The notes: generated by a model not told the origin, from the sequence alone. Counted from the first letter of the stretch, positions 50,777 through 59,687 are shown. The stretch: 64,000 nt of DNA from CBCOTE01 sp965112965 (GCA_965112965.1 CBCOTE010000023.1:196778-260777); one strand, 5' to 3'. A program made the numbers and translations.

Positions 50777-53026
50777 TTAAAAGCGTTCGCTGCTGTCGTG
50801 GCGGTGATCACGGTCTCGGGAATGGCGATCGCTGCGGGGTTTACGCCCTGGATCATTGAATTCGATGCCTTGTTGTTCGGCGAGTATGGCAGCGCGGGAA
50901 AGGCGCATTTTGCCACTCTCGAGGACTTCAAGACATTTAATGGTAAGAGTATCACCTAATTTGGCGACGTCGGTAACTTTTTCTACACGTTTAAGGTCGA
51001 GCTGGGAGATGTGAACTAGGCCTTCGACACCAGGAAGAATTTCTACGAGAACGCCAGTGCCGTCGATAATTTTCTTGACCGGGCCAGTGTAGGTTTTTCC
51101 TGATTCAGGGCGCTGGTCGTAGTACATGACCATAGCGCGGGCGCGTTTTAAGGCTTCGGTATTGGGGGCGAAAATACGGACTTTACCTAAATCATCGATA
51201 TCAATAGCGGCTCCGGTTTCGGTGGTGATAGCCTTGATGTTCTTTCCGCCGGGCCCAATGACCATACGGATAACGTCTGGGTTAACTTGAACTATTGCAA
51301 GCTGGGGAGCGTATGGAGAAAGTTCGGGGCGAGGGGCGGCTAAGATTTTATTCATCTCGTTGAGGATGTACATACGGGCATCGCCGGCTTGGGCTAAGGC
51401 GTGGGTTATAACTTCGGTGGGGATACCGGCGACTTTAATGTCCATCTGGAAGGCAGTGACACCTTCGGCGGTGCCAGCGATTTTGAAGTCCATATCGCCC
51501 AGGGCGTCTTCATCACCGAGTATGTCGGTGAGTACGAGATAGTCGTCTTCTTCCTTAATGAGACCCATGGCAATACCGGCGACAGGGGCTTTTATGGGCA
51601 CGCCGGCGTCCATGAGGGCGAGGGAGGCGCCACAGACGGAGGCCATGGAGGAAGAACCATTTGATTCCATGATTTCGGAGACAATGCGTAGAGTGAAGGG
51701 AAAGGATTCAGTGTCGGGTAGAACCTGGGCGATGGCGCGCTCAGCGAGGACGCCATGACCGATTTCACGGCGTGATAGGCGCATCATTTTTATTTCGCCT
51801 ACACAATATGGTGGGAAGTTGTAGTGGAGCATAAAGCGTTTGTTTTCATCGCCCATAAGAGTTTCGATACGTTGTTCGTCGGAGCCGGAGCCGAGTGTGG
51901 CTACACAGAGAGTCTTAGTTTCGCCGCGGGCGAATAAGGCCGAACCGTGGGTGCGGGGTAGGATCCCGACATCGATTTTAATAGGCCTTACGGTGGCTAG
52001 GTTACGGCCGTCAATACGGATGCCTTGTTCCTTGATGCGCTTTCGAACGATCTTTTTTTCCAAGGCAGCGAAGATTTCAGGTATGTATTTGATGCGTGCT
52101 TCAGCTTTGGCCACGTCCATGGCAGTAACGCCGGGGGTTCCCAGGACTGGCACGGCGAAACGCAAGTCGTCCATAAGTTGTTCCTTGAGGGTCAGGAAGA
52201 CGGCCTTGCGAGCAGATTTACGGGTCATTTTATCTGTAATGAATATAGCTTCGGTGAGGGGTTGTTCGGCTAAGGCGCGTACGGATTCTTGGAGTTCGGT
52301 ATCCTCGACCGGTGGGACGACCTTGATTTTGGGGGTGCCGACTTTATCGCGTAGCTGTTCCTGTAGGTCTAGAAGAGGCTGTATTTGTTTATGCCCCCAT
52401 GCTAAGGCTTCAGCTAAACGCTCATGCGGTATATATTTAGCGCTGCCTTCGACCATGACCACGGCCGCGCGAGAGGCAGCCATAACCAGATCCAGAGTAC
52501 TGTCAGTTAGTTCCTTGACCGTGGGGTTGATGATGAACTGGCCGTTCACAAAGCCGATGCGGGCACCGGCGATGGGTCCTAAGAATGGGATATGAGATAT
52601 GTGTAGGGCGGTAGATGCTCCGGTGAGGGCCAGGACATCGGGATCGTTTTCTTGATCAGCAGAGAGCACAGTAGCGATGATTTGGACCTCGTCGCAGAAG
52701 CCATTGGGGAAGAGAGGCCGAATAGGCCGGTCGATGAGACGGGAACAGAGAGTCTCGCGTTCGCTGGGGCGGCCGATTTCGCGGCGGAAGAAGCTGCCTG
52801 GTACACGGCCGGCAGCGTACATTTTTTCCACATAGTCCACGACTAGGGGGAAGAAGCCCTTGTCGAACTCCCTGGGCTGAGTGACAGTAGTGACGAGCAC
52901 TACGGTGCCGCCGCACTGAATCCAGGCGGCACCGTCAGCCTGGTTAGCAAGACGTCCTGTCTCTATGATAATTTCTTTATCTTCCAGTTGAGTGGTGAGT
53001 CGGGTGATATCAAAAGCGCTGTTCAT
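50777..53026 (-). CDS. pnp: polyribonucleotide nucleotidyltransferase (PNPase)
   Basis: PNPase is a phosphorolytic 3'–5' exoribonuclease and a degradosome component. The 749 residues contain two RNase PH domains: 'GRLANQADGAAWIQCGGTVV' near 24 with 'GRPSERETLCSRLIDRPIRP' near 85, and 'GSALFARGETKTLCVATLGS' near 365. KH ('MVIGPGGKNIKAITTETGAA', near 590) and S1 ('VEILPGVEGLVHISQLDLKR') domains follow, and a basic/His-rich tail ends the protein. The frame is intact and length is typical (about 740). AAAGGA lies upstream of the ATG. It ends the nusA–pnp operon and is separated from rpsO by a spacer containing a long hairpin. Confidence 0.97.
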   Translation of the reverse strand: MNSAFDITRLTTQLEDKEIIIETGRLANQADGAAWIQCGGTVVLVTTVTQPREFDKGFFPLVVDYVEKMYAAGRVPGSFFRREIGRPSERETLCSRLIDRPIRPLFPNGFCDEVQIIATVLSADQENDPDVLALTGASTALHISHIPFLGPIAGARIGFVNGQFIINPTVKELTDSTLDLVMAASRAAVVMVEGSAKYIPHERLAEALAWGHKQIQPLLDLQEQLRDKVGTPKIKVVPPVEDTELQESVRALAEQPLTEAIFITDKMTRKSARKAVFLTLKEQLMDDLRFAVPVLGTPGVTAMDVAKAEARIKYIPEIFAALEKKIVRKRIKEQGIRIDGRNLATVRPIKIDVGILPRTHGSALFARGETKTLCVATLGSGSDEQRIETLMGDENKRFMLHYNFPPYCVGEIKMMRLSRREIGHGVLAERAIAQVLPDTESFPFTLRIVSEIMESNGSSSMASVCGASLALMDAGVPIKAPVAGIAMGLIKEEDDYLVLTDILGDEDALGDMDFKIAGTAEGVTAFQMDIKVAGIPTEVITHALAQAGDARMYILNEMNKILAAPRPELSPYAPQLAIVQVNPDVIRMVIGPGGKNIKAITTETGAAIDIDDLGKVRIFAPNTEALKRARAMVMYYDQRPESGKTYTGPVKKIIDGTGVLVEILPGVEGLVHISQLDLKRVEKVTDVAKLGDTLTIKCLEVLESGKMRLSRAAILAEQQGIEFNDPGRKPRSDRHSRDRDHRHDSSERF

Positions 53027-53089
53027 GCAGTGGTGATCCTTTGATTGTGGAGAATTCTGTTGTATAGTGCGGTCTACCTCCTAATCTGT

Positions 53090-53145
53090 TCACACAATTC
53101 GACGCGTAGGCAAATTTGGTCTCGCTCTCGCGTTGAATTGTGTGA
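53090..53145 (-). promoter_or_regulatory. rpsO–pnp intergenic hairpin
   Basis: CACACAATTCGACGCG (53091–53106) and CGCGTTGAATTGTGTG (53129–53144) are complementary over 16 positions, with one A·C mismatch on the minus-strand RNA and an extra closing pair. The loop is 22 bases. In many bacteria a stem-loop between rpsO and pnp is cut by RNase III and lets PNPase control its own messenger RNA. The position here fits that role; function is inferred. Confidence 0.65.
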
Positions 53146-53222
53146 GAGAGTCGGAAGTCGGAAGATGGTGGCCGTACTAGGCAATCCAGTCCTCCGGGTG
53201 GGGCCGCAAAAAAATGGTGTAA

Positions 53223-53492
53223 CTACTTGCGCAAGCCAAGCCGCTTGATAATCTCGCGATAGCGTTGCACGTCCGTTTTTTTGATATAGTTTAGAATTTT
53301 GCGGCGCTGGCCGACAAGTTTCAGCAGGCCTGTGCGTGAATGGAAGTCCTTAGCGTGGACCTTGAAATGATCAGTTAAGTATGAAATGCGTGATGTCAAA
53401 AGTGCGACCTGGACTTCGGGCGAGCCAGTGTCTTTTTCATGCAACTTGTAGTCGTCGATAACATTTGTTTTGTCATCGGGGGTCATGATCAC
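53223..53492 (-). CDS. rpsO: 30S ribosomal protein S15
   Basis: S15 binds 16S rRNA in the platform and bridges to the large subunit. Using the GTG at 53492 gives 89 residues, the standard length, starting 'MIMTPDDKTNV', with GGAG 6 bases upstream. The ATG two codons later is too far from this site. The sequence shows the family blocks 'HEKDTGSPEVQVALLTSRI', 'LTDHFKVHAKDFHSRTGLL' and 'VGQRRKILNYIKKTD', ending 'LGLRK'. It sits between truB and pnp, as in most bacteria. A run of seven T within the gene does not disturb the frame. Confidence 0.96.
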   Translation of the reverse strand: MIMTPDDKTNVIDDYKLHEKDTGSPEVQVALLTSRISYLTDHFKVHAKDFHSRTGLLKLVGQRRKILNYIKKTDVQRYREIIKRLGLRK

Positions 53493-53549
53493 AGCGATCT
53501 CCTTTTTTAGTTCTGGGATTGTAACCATAAGGCTATTAGAAGCCCGGTA

Positions 53550-54524
53550 TTACCACAGGCCGCGTAACACAACCCAAACTAGTTTGTCATCTTGCCGCCG
53601 GAGTTCGGCCAGACACTGAGTTTGGCCGTCTTCAGTTACCACTAGCGTCCTTCGGGTAGCTGTGGCTTGGTGGTCTGGGATGGATATTGGGTCGGCTCCG
53701 ACAGCCGGGATGGGTAGTTCTTCCGGCGCTAGATATCCTACGGCGTCTACCGGGGCGCCGTATTTTAGGCGTTGAGCCGTAGCTTGGCCGACTAACAGAG
53801 TTGACCAGTGCGGCAGAGCCTGGGAGAGTGACAGTATTCGTTCGGGTAGGGCATCAGGTTCGTCTAGTACTACATTGAGGTTATAGGCCTCTTCAAGCCT
53901 AAATGGATGGCTACGTTCACGAATTAATTCAGTCAGTACTGCACCACAGCCGATTCGTATCCCCAGACTATGGACCAGAGACCGTATATATGTGCCTGCG
54001 CCGCAAGAGACCCGAAAACGCATCTTAGGTAAAGTGACACTGATTACCTCGGCCTGGAAAACGTGCAGTGGCTTTGTCTTAATGGGGACCTTACGTCCTT
54101 CGCGTGAGAGTTTATACAGCGGAGAGCCTTGATGCTTAGCCGCCGAGTAGCGAGGTATGACTTGAACCTTCTGCGAGAGCCAACCTTTCACTTCGGCGCG
54201 GAGAAGTGATTTAGTCACCTGCTCCCATGGTTGTTTTGCGGTGATACGGCCTTCTAGGTCGTAAGTTTCAGTGGTGGTGCCGAGTAGTAATTCTCCAACG
54301 TAGGTTTTGCTGCCTTCAGCATAGTAACTGGCCAGGCGGGTGGCTCGGCCTAGGAGCACTATAAGCTGACCCGAAGCCATTGGGTCTAAGGTGCCGGCAT
54401 GGCCAATTTTTTTCTGTCCTAATACGTGTTTGATGCGTTCTAGACATCCGGCTGAGGTTGGTCCTTTGGGTTTGTTTAATATTAATATACCGTGCTGTTG
54501 CGGCAAGTTTTTTGAGCTAGGCAT
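53550..54524 (-). CDS. truB: tRNA pseudouridine-55 synthase
   Basis: TruB makes pseudouridine 55 in the T-loop of tRNAs. The 324-residue protein has 'GILILNKPKGPTS' near residue 11, the catalytic block 'KIGHAGTLDPMASGQLIVLL' with the active-site Asp near residue 47, 'KTYVGELLLGTTTETYDLEG' near 73 and 'GTYIRSLVHSLG' near 177. The C-terminal extension carries a PUA-like part. Its ATG overlaps the end of nrnA by 8 bases, indicating translational coupling. TruB also has tRNA-chaperone activity. The frame is intact. Confidence 0.95.
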   Translation of the reverse strand: MPSSKNLPQQHGILILNKPKGPTSAGCLERIKHVLGQKKIGHAGTLDPMASGQLIVLLGRATRLASYYAEGSKTYVGELLLGTTTETYDLEGRITAKQPWEQVTKSLLRAEVKGWLSQKVQVIPRYSAAKHQGSPLYKLSREGRKVPIKTKPLHVFQAEVISVTLPKMRFRVSCGAGTYIRSLVHSLGIRIGCGAVLTELIRERSHPFRLEEAYNLNVVLDEPDALPERILSLSQALPHWSTLLVGQATAQRLKYGAPVDAVGYLAPEELPIPAVGADPISIPDHQATATRRTLVVTEDGQTQCLAELRRQDDKLVWVVLRGLW

Positions 54525-55599
54525 CAGGCGTCATTTTTAGTGTATGCCGTAAGGCCTCGGCCGAGGCTAGGCGTTGACAGTCTGTGGGCATGAGGGGTGT
54601 GGCCTGGTCACTCGGGCCTGGTATATTCGTGAAAACTAAGCGCTCTACCGCGGTTATTAGGTTTACAGCAGCATCGGTTAGTCGCGCCATGACCTTGCCT
54701 CCGGCAGCGTTGGCGTGTCCGCCGCCGCCGAAGGCCGCGGCTACATGCTGCACGTTAATTTTACCTCGAGAGCGCAGGCTGAATTTGATGCAGTCCTGGG
54801 ATTCTTCACGTACGGCGATGGATACGTCTACCCCGCGGATACGTCGGATGAACTCGGCCAAGCCGTCGCAGTCGTTATGGGTAGTATTGGTGCGTTTCAT
54901 CATATCCATCGAAATTGTCACTAAGGCGATGCGGCCTTCCGAGTAAATATGTGTGCACTGCAAGACTTCAGACCATAGGCGGATGCGGTTGAAAGTCCAT
55001 TGGTGCAGATATTTATCGTTGAAGGCCGTTATGTCAAGACCGCCTAATAGAATATCTACAGCCAGTTGGAGAGTGGTAGGAGTGGTATTGCCGTAGCAGA
55101 AGTTACCAGTGTCGGCTACAATAGCCAAGTATATGGCCTCAGCTAGAGGGCCAGTGAGGGGCACGTCAATATCTTGGGCTAGTAGGGCAATCATATGGCC
55201 TGTGGCACACATATTGGTGTCAACCCAGTTTATCGCACCAAACATAGTATTTGAAGGGTGGTGGTCGATATTCACGATGCGCTTCGGGTCGGCGGCGAAC
55301 ATGAGCTCGCGGCCCATGCGTTTTGAATCACCGCAGTCCAAGATGATGATCCACTCGGGCCCGAAGTCGGCCAGAGGATCGATAGAATCATACATTGGTC
55401 CGGGTAGAGTAATCCAATAAAAGCATTCAGGCATGCCGCTGGCATTATAGAGTCGGAACTCTTTGCCCAGGGCGTCTAGGATAAAACAGAGGGCGACGGA
55501 AGCGCCTAGGGCGTCGCCGTCGGGGTTATCGTGGCCGGCCACAAGAAAGCGGCTGCCCTCTTTAAGGAGTCGGCAAACACGTTCCCTGGGCTCCACCAT
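54517..55599 (-). CDS. nrnA: DHH-family phosphoesterase, NrnA-type oligoribonuclease / pAp phosphatase
   Basis: This enzyme degrades short RNA oligomers and 3'-phosphoadenosine 5'-phosphate in the cytoplasm. The DHH domain shows 'VAGHDNPDGDALGASVAL' near residue 19, 'IILDCGDSKRMG' near 87 and the signature 'NIDHHPSNTMFGAINWVDT' near 112. The C-terminal DHHA1 domain has 'AAFGGGGHANAAGGKVMA' near 300. The chosen ATG (360 residues) has GGAGG 9 bases upstream; two upstream in-frame ATGs lie at or before this site. It overlaps truB downstream, and its 5' end overlaps the decayed 3' end of rbfA. Confidence 0.9.
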   Translation of the reverse strand: MVEPRERVCRLLKEGSRFLVAGHDNPDGDALGASVALCFILDALGKEFRLYNASGMPECFYWITLPGPMYDSIDPLADFGPEWIIILDCGDSKRMGRELMFAADPKRIVNIDHHPSNTMFGAINWVDTNMCATGHMIALLAQDIDVPLTGPLAEAIYLAIVADTGNFCYGNTTPTTLQLAVDILLGGLDITAFNDKYLHQWTFNRIRLWSEVLQCTHIYSEGRIALVTISMDMMKRTNTTHNDCDGLAEFIRRIRGVDVSIAVREESQDCIKFSLRSRGKINVQHVAAAFGGGGHANAAGGKVMARLTDAAVNLITAVERLVFTNIPGPSDQATPLMPTDCQRLASAEALRHTLKMTPDA

Positions 55600-55912
55600 A
55601 GAATACATCCTCCAAAAAAATAATCGTGTAAAAAGTAAAGTTCCGGCACGTACCGACTGCAAAGCCGTTCTGCAAGGCATTTACGGATGAAGACCGTAGC
55701 ATGATTTAGGACCTTGGCCACATCTTCCCACAATCCTTCGCCTTCACGATGAGTTACTAGGATTTCGACCATGCGCATGTCTCGGAGACACGCACACCGC
55801 TTACGGTGATTGTGGCTAGACGCGGGTCTGCAGCATCGAGCAAGATCTCGGCAATTTCACGCACCACCTTGCCGGCGAGGCGGGCGTTATGCCGGCTGGT
55901 AGATTGGTTCAT
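55506..55912 (-). pseudogene. rbfA: ribosome-binding factor A (rbfA), frameshifted and C-terminally eroded
   Basis: RbfA binds the 30S precursor and finishes 16S rRNA 5'-end maturation. The frame from the ATG at 55912 reads 'MNQSTSRHNARLAGKVVREI', then 'AEILLDAADPRLATITVSGV' and 'RVSET', before running to an early stop. The next frame picks up exactly there with 'MRMVEILVTHREGEGLWEDV' and continues 'AKVLNHATVFIRKCLAERLC' and 'YVPELYFLHDYFF'. A single missing base near 55785 explains this. After 'FLHD' a run of seven T leads straight into the nrnA ribosome-binding site, so the last ~15–30 residues of a normal RbfA are gone. Everything else is well conserved, so inactivation looks recent. Recoding or sequencing error are alternatives for the frameshift but not for the missing tail. 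Confidence 0.85.
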
Positions 55913-56179
55913 TAATAACTTCCGGACTTATTGAGTAGGGCGCTTTATTTCTTACTAGTAGACTGAATGATATCTCACCGGCCCCAATACGGAATGACAT
56001 TTATTATATCATCATAGATAAGGTAGGGCAATGAAAGAAAGTACTATATTGGGTTAGACAAAAAATATAGAAAAATTCGATAGTCTGTATACCACTCGAG
56101 GTTGAAGACGTATGCTCTACGTGCCTAGACCGAAGAGATATCCAGCGTGACTATTTTATATATTTTTTTATTGTGATAA

Positions 56180-56460
56180 CTTCAGTATCCCACGGCGATC
56201 ATGTGTGGTTCTGAGGCTTTAAAAAAAGTTTTTACTTGGCTTTTAGCAGACTCTTCGAATACGACTTAGTTATAGCCAAAATTTTGGCTATAACTACTGT
56301 CAGTACTAGTCGGAGATATCATTGTACTGGGACTTAGCCTCGGCTATGGCCATGCTAAAATGTATTATGTAACTTGTGTTTTCAGACTCTGAGTTGTGTT
56401 GTGTTAATAATCACAGAGATCTTATAGTGGTGAATTCCAAGGGGCAACATTTGCCGTACA
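56180..56460 (-). pseudogene. DUF503 (YlxP-like) protein relic
   Basis: DUF503 genes commonly lie between infB and rbfA. On the minus strand 'FSMAIAEAKSQYNDIS' in one frame is followed in the next by 'RLVLTVVIAKILAITKSYSK'. This matches the DUF503 pattern 'F.vsvAEv..qD...r.vl.v..vs.......s.l..v'. The N-terminal part is not readable with confidence. Position, orientation and motif agree, so I treat it as a relic of that gene. A 30-bp palindrome lies within it. Confidence 0.6.
56267..56296. repeat. 30-bp perfect palindrome
   Basis: TAGTTATAGCCAAAA is followed directly by its exact reverse complement, with no loop. It lies inside the DUF503 relic and spans the codons for V-V-I-A-K-I-L-A-I-T. 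No T-run makes it a terminator. As RNA it would form a very stable hairpin between infB and rbfA/nrnA. Confidence 0.9.
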
Positions 56461-56549
56461 TATACTATTCTCCGGTGTTAGGACATATGAAAATAAAGTT
56501 TTTTTTATTAGTATTCATTATCAGGCGCTAGCAAAGGGTTGTCGAACTG

Positions 56550-59372
56550 CTATAGTATCCGTGCCTCCTCAATGCTTTCAAAGGCTTCGATAATATCGCC
56601 TATCTTCATGTCGGTAAATTTATCGAGCCCGATACCGCACTCAAAGCCTTTGAGTACTTCTTTGGCGTCCTCTTTGAAACGTTTGAGCGATGACACTCGG
56701 CCGTTATATGTGACCACGCCATTGCGTAGTAGGCGTATCTCTGCGGCCCTGGTGATCTTGCCGTCAGCCATATAACATCCGGCAATAGTGCCCGCCTTAG
56801 GTATGCTGAAGGTCTGGCGTACTTCGGCTTGGCCTAGATAGATTTCGCGCACTGTAGGCGATAACATGCCACTCATAGCGTCCTTGATGTCGTTTACAAG
56901 CTTGTAAATGATGTCGTAGAAGCGGATCTCTACACCTTCAGACGCGGCGATTTCCTTGACATTGGCTGCGGGCCGTACGTTGAATCCGATGACTATGGCT
57001 TCTGAAGCTGCGGCGAGCATAGTGTCTGATTCTGATATAGCACCGGCGCCGGCGTGAATGATTTTTACTTTGACCTCGTCCGTGGAGAGTTTGATGAGTG
57101 CGTCGGCCACGGCTTCTAGAGATCCTTGCACATCGGCTTTGAGCACCAGATTGAGATTTTTAGTTTCGGTTTTTTTATCTGGGCTGGACTTAAGGAAAGT
57201 TTCCAGGGTGACTTTAGCTTTCTTTGCCAAAGTCTTCTCGCGTTCTTTGGTCTGTCGACCAGTGGCAATGCGGCGGGCCAGTTTCTCGTCCTTGATCACA
57301 CTGAACTCGTCGCCGGCCTCGGGTACGCCTTCTAATCCCTGTACTTCTACTGGAGTTGCCGGTCCGGCTCCTTTGACCTTTTTACCTTGGTCGTTGAAGA
57401 GTGCACGCACGCGGCCGGAAAAGAGGCCGCACACAACGTTGTCTCCTTGGCATAAAGTACCTTCTTGCACTAACAGTGTAGCCATGGAGCCACGGCCCTT
57501 ATCCAGGCGTGCTTCTATCACACGGCCGCGGGCGGGTTTGTTTGGGTTGGCTTTCAGATCCAGTACTTCAGCCTGAAGAAGGATCATCTCTAATAGCTCG
57601 TTCAGACCGATATGCTTCTTGGCCGAGACGTGGGTGAAGATGGTATCGCCGCCCCAATCCTCAGGCAAGAGACCCAGGTCTGAGAGCTCGCGCTTGACAC
57701 GGTCTGGATCAGCACCTTCTTTATCAATTTTATTTACTGCTACCACTATTGGTACATCGGCAGCGCGAGAGTGATTTACAGCTTCTCTGGTTTGTTCCAT
57801 GACGCCATCGTCGGCAGCCACTACAAGGACCACGATGTCTGTGATTTGGGCGCCACGGGCACGCATGGCCGTAAAGGCTTCGTGGCCTGGTGTATCTAAG
57901 AAGACTATTTCGCCGTGACGGGTCATGACGTGGTAGGCGCCAATGTGCTGTGTGATGCCGCCAGCTTCATTCAAAGCGACTTTAGTTTTGCGGATAGAAT
58001 CGAGTAGCGAAGTTTTGCCGTGGTCTACATGGCCCATGATGGTGACTACGGGTGGTCGAGGTTTGAGTGATTCTGGAATGTCTGGTTCAGCCAATGCTAG
58101 GGCGTCTACCTCAGAGAATCCGGACTTCTCAACCTCATACCCAAATTTTGCGGCTACCATGGTAGCGGACACTATATCCAAAGCATGGTTAATGGTGGCC
58201 AGAGTACCAAGGTCGAAGAGCATCTTGATGATGGCTTGAGCCTTGATTCCCATTTGGTGTGCTAGGTCGGCTACGCGGATATATTCCTCTACACGGATTT
58301 TGCGTTTGGCTGCTTTCATAGGTTGAGTACCGAAGACGTCGTGCTCGGGTTCGCAGCTGTGGTTACAACCTTTGCGCTTTTTGATATTGAGGCTGGTGCG
58401 GCGGCGTTCTTCTTCTTCTGATAATGCCGGGGTAAAATCTACCATACGGCGACCTTTGCCTGCGACTGTATTGGTGCCGCCGGCAATGCGGCGACGGCGG
58501 GCGACTTCAGCACTTTCGATGAATGGATTGGTATCACGAATCCGTTCGCGATTTTCAATGATGGACGGGGTCGGCATGGGGCGTCCGGGACTACCAGGAC
58601 GAGGGCTACTGGTCCGTTGGCCGGTGGGACTACCAGGACGAGGGCTACTGGTCCGTTGGCCGGTGGGACTACCAGGACGAGGGCTACTGGTCCGTTGGCC
58701 GGTGGGACTACCAGGACGAGGGCTACTGGTCCGTTGGCCGGTGGGACTACCAGGACGAGGGCTACTGGTCCGTTGGCCGGTGGGACGAAAGCTGTCGTAG
58801 GCCGGCCTGGTAGTAGGCTGGGCCGCGTCCGGCTCGGGCATGGAGATAACTCGTACCTGTGGGCCGATGATAACTTCTTTTTTTTTCTTGCGCCTCTTAG
58901 GCGTATGGGGATCGGCGTCTTCATCGTCCGGTGTGGCAGCAGTATAGGGGGCATCAGTGATAGGTGTCACGTATTCGCCAGAGTGGACCATAATGCGGGT
59001 CAGAGACATTTGGGGCTCGGGCTCGGGCTCTAGTTGTTGGGCGTGACTGGGTTGAGCGACTATCTCTGTGATGGGAGTCTCAGAAGCTTCTATGATCGGG
59101 ATTTTTGGGGCTAATGTAACTATTGGCGCGGCTAGGGTTGGGTGACGACGACGACGAACGATCTGGCCAGGCTGGATTTCCTGGCGGTCGACTTTGGTGG
59201 CAACTGTTTCGCCCCGAAAGCGGGCTTTAAGATCATTGGCTTCGATATCGTTCATCGAGCTCATCTGGCTCTTTGCTTCGATGCCCATTTCACGTAGGGC
59301 CTGAATAAGATCTTTGGTACTTACAGCCAGTTCGATTGCCAGCTCCTTGATCCGTATTCTATCTGTAGTCAT
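56550..59372 (-). CDS. infB: translation initiation factor IF-2
   Basis: IF-2 is the GTPase that brings fMet-tRNA to the 30S subunit and promotes subunit joining. The 940-residue protein starts with an IF2N domain ('RIRIKELAIELAVSTKDLIQ'). A long disordered linker (residues ~60–370) follows, with five identical 13-residue repeats, and then a second IF2N ('RVADLAHQMGIKAQAIIKML'). The G domain comes next, with 'GHVDHGKTSLLD', 'DTPGHEAFTAMRARG' and 'NKIDK', and domains II–IV end the protein. GAGGATGA lies before the ATG. It overlaps rnpM by 14 bases. A run of nine A in the K-rich linker keeps frame. The frame is fully open. Confidence 0.97.
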   Translation of the reverse strand: MTTDRIRIKELAIELAVSTKDLIQALREMGIEAKSQMSSMNDIEANDLKARFRGETVATKVDRQEIQPGQIVRRRRHPTLAAPIVTLAPKIPIIEASETPITEIVAQPSHAQQLEPEPEPQMSLTRIMVHSGEYVTPITDAPYTAATPDDEDADPHTPKRRKKKKEVIIGPQVRVISMPEPDAAQPTTRPAYDSFRPTGQRTSSPRPGSPTGQRTSSPRPGSPTGQRTSSPRPGSPTGQRTSSPRPGSPTGQRTSSPRPGSPGRPMPTPSIIENRERIRDTNPFIESAEVARRRRIAGGTNTVAGKGRRMVDFTPALSEEEERRRTSLNIKKRKGCNHSCEPEHDVFGTQPMKAAKRKIRVEEYIRVADLAHQMGIKAQAIIKMLFDLGTLATINHALDIVSATMVAAKFGYEVEKSGFSEVDALALAEPDIPESLKPRPPVVTIMGHVDHGKTSLLDSIRKTKVALNEAGGITQHIGAYHVMTRHGEIVFLDTPGHEAFTAMRARGAQITDIVVLVVAADDGVMEQTREAVNHSRAADVPIVVAVNKIDKEGADPDRVKRELSDLGLLPEDWGGDTIFTHVSAKKHIGLNELLEMILLQAEVLDLKANPNKPARGRVIEARLDKGRGSMATLLVQEGTLCQGDNVVCGLFSGRVRALFNDQGKKVKGAGPATPVEVQGLEGVPEAGDEFSVIKDEKLARRIATGRQTKEREKTLAKKAKVTLETFLKSSPDKKTETKNLNLVLKADVQGSLEAVADALIKLSTDEVKVKIIHAGAGAISESDTMLAAASEAIVIGFNVRPAANVKEIAASEGVEIRFYDIIYKLVNDIKDAMSGMLSPTVREIYLGQAEVRQTFSIPKAGTIAGCYMADGKITRAAEIRLLRNGVVTYNGRVSSLKRFKEDAKEVLKGFECGIGLDKFTDMKIGDIIEAFESIEEARIL
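58588..58782 (-). repeat. five identical 39-bp tandem repeats within infB
   Basis: The 39-base unit occurs five times head to tail with no base difference that I can see. It encodes the 13-residue unit P-T-G-Q-R-T-S-S-P-R-P-G-S in the IF-2 linker. Identity at synonymous positions implies recent expansion or constant homogenisation. Confidence 0.95.
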
Positions 59373-59607
59373 AATTCATCCTCTTCACCTTCTTCCGCCA
59401 ACCTTGGTAGTATTCGAAATACCGGGCGCATTCGTTACTGCGACAACAATAAAAACCACGTCCCGACTTGGTCTGGAGCAGGTCAAATATGAGACCTCCG
59501 GCTATCTGGTTCACGATCGGCGCCGTAACATACCGACGAAGCTCCCATTTGGGGAAACGCTGTTTGCAGATTACGCAGTAACGTACTGGTGTGTGCTTTA
59601 CTACCAT
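59359..59607 (-). CDS. rnpM: YlxR/RnpM family RNA-binding protein (DUF448)
   Basis: This 82-residue protein has the family motif 'TPVRYCVICKQRFPKWELRR' near the start and a basic C terminus. YlxR was recently shown to bind RNase P RNA and modulate RNase P in Bacillus (RnpM); in other bacteria the function is inferred. It always sits between nusA and infB, as here. AAAGGA precedes the ATG at a long distance. Its end overlaps the infB start. Extra cysteines ('CVIC', 'CCRSNEC') suggest a possible metal site, as in the nucleic-acid-binding members. Confidence 0.85.
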   Translation of the reverse strand: MVVKHTPVRYCVICKQRFPKWELRRYVTAPIVNQIAGGLIFDLLQTKSGRGFYCCRSNECARYFEYYQGWRKKVKRMNYDYR

Positions 59608-59687
59608 AATTATTCAGTAAAATCCTTTTATTGACTGATAAGCTGGCCGGCGGGTAGCTTCCGGCCGGTTCTAAGCATCGCTTATAA

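Noticed and set aside
51840..52595. 251-codon plus-strand frame inside pnp
   Set aside because: Antisense shadow of the intact PNPase gene; serine/arginine-rich composition typical of such shadows and no ribosome-binding site.
58588..58782. Regular 39-bp repeats as a possible CRISPR array
   Set aside because: Repeats are directly adjacent with no spacers and are in frame within infB, so they are a coding tandem repeat.
58372..59033. Long plus-strand open frames across the infB linker
   Set aside because: They are low-complexity mirror readings of the P-T-G-Q-R repeat region on the opposite strand of a clear infB gene.
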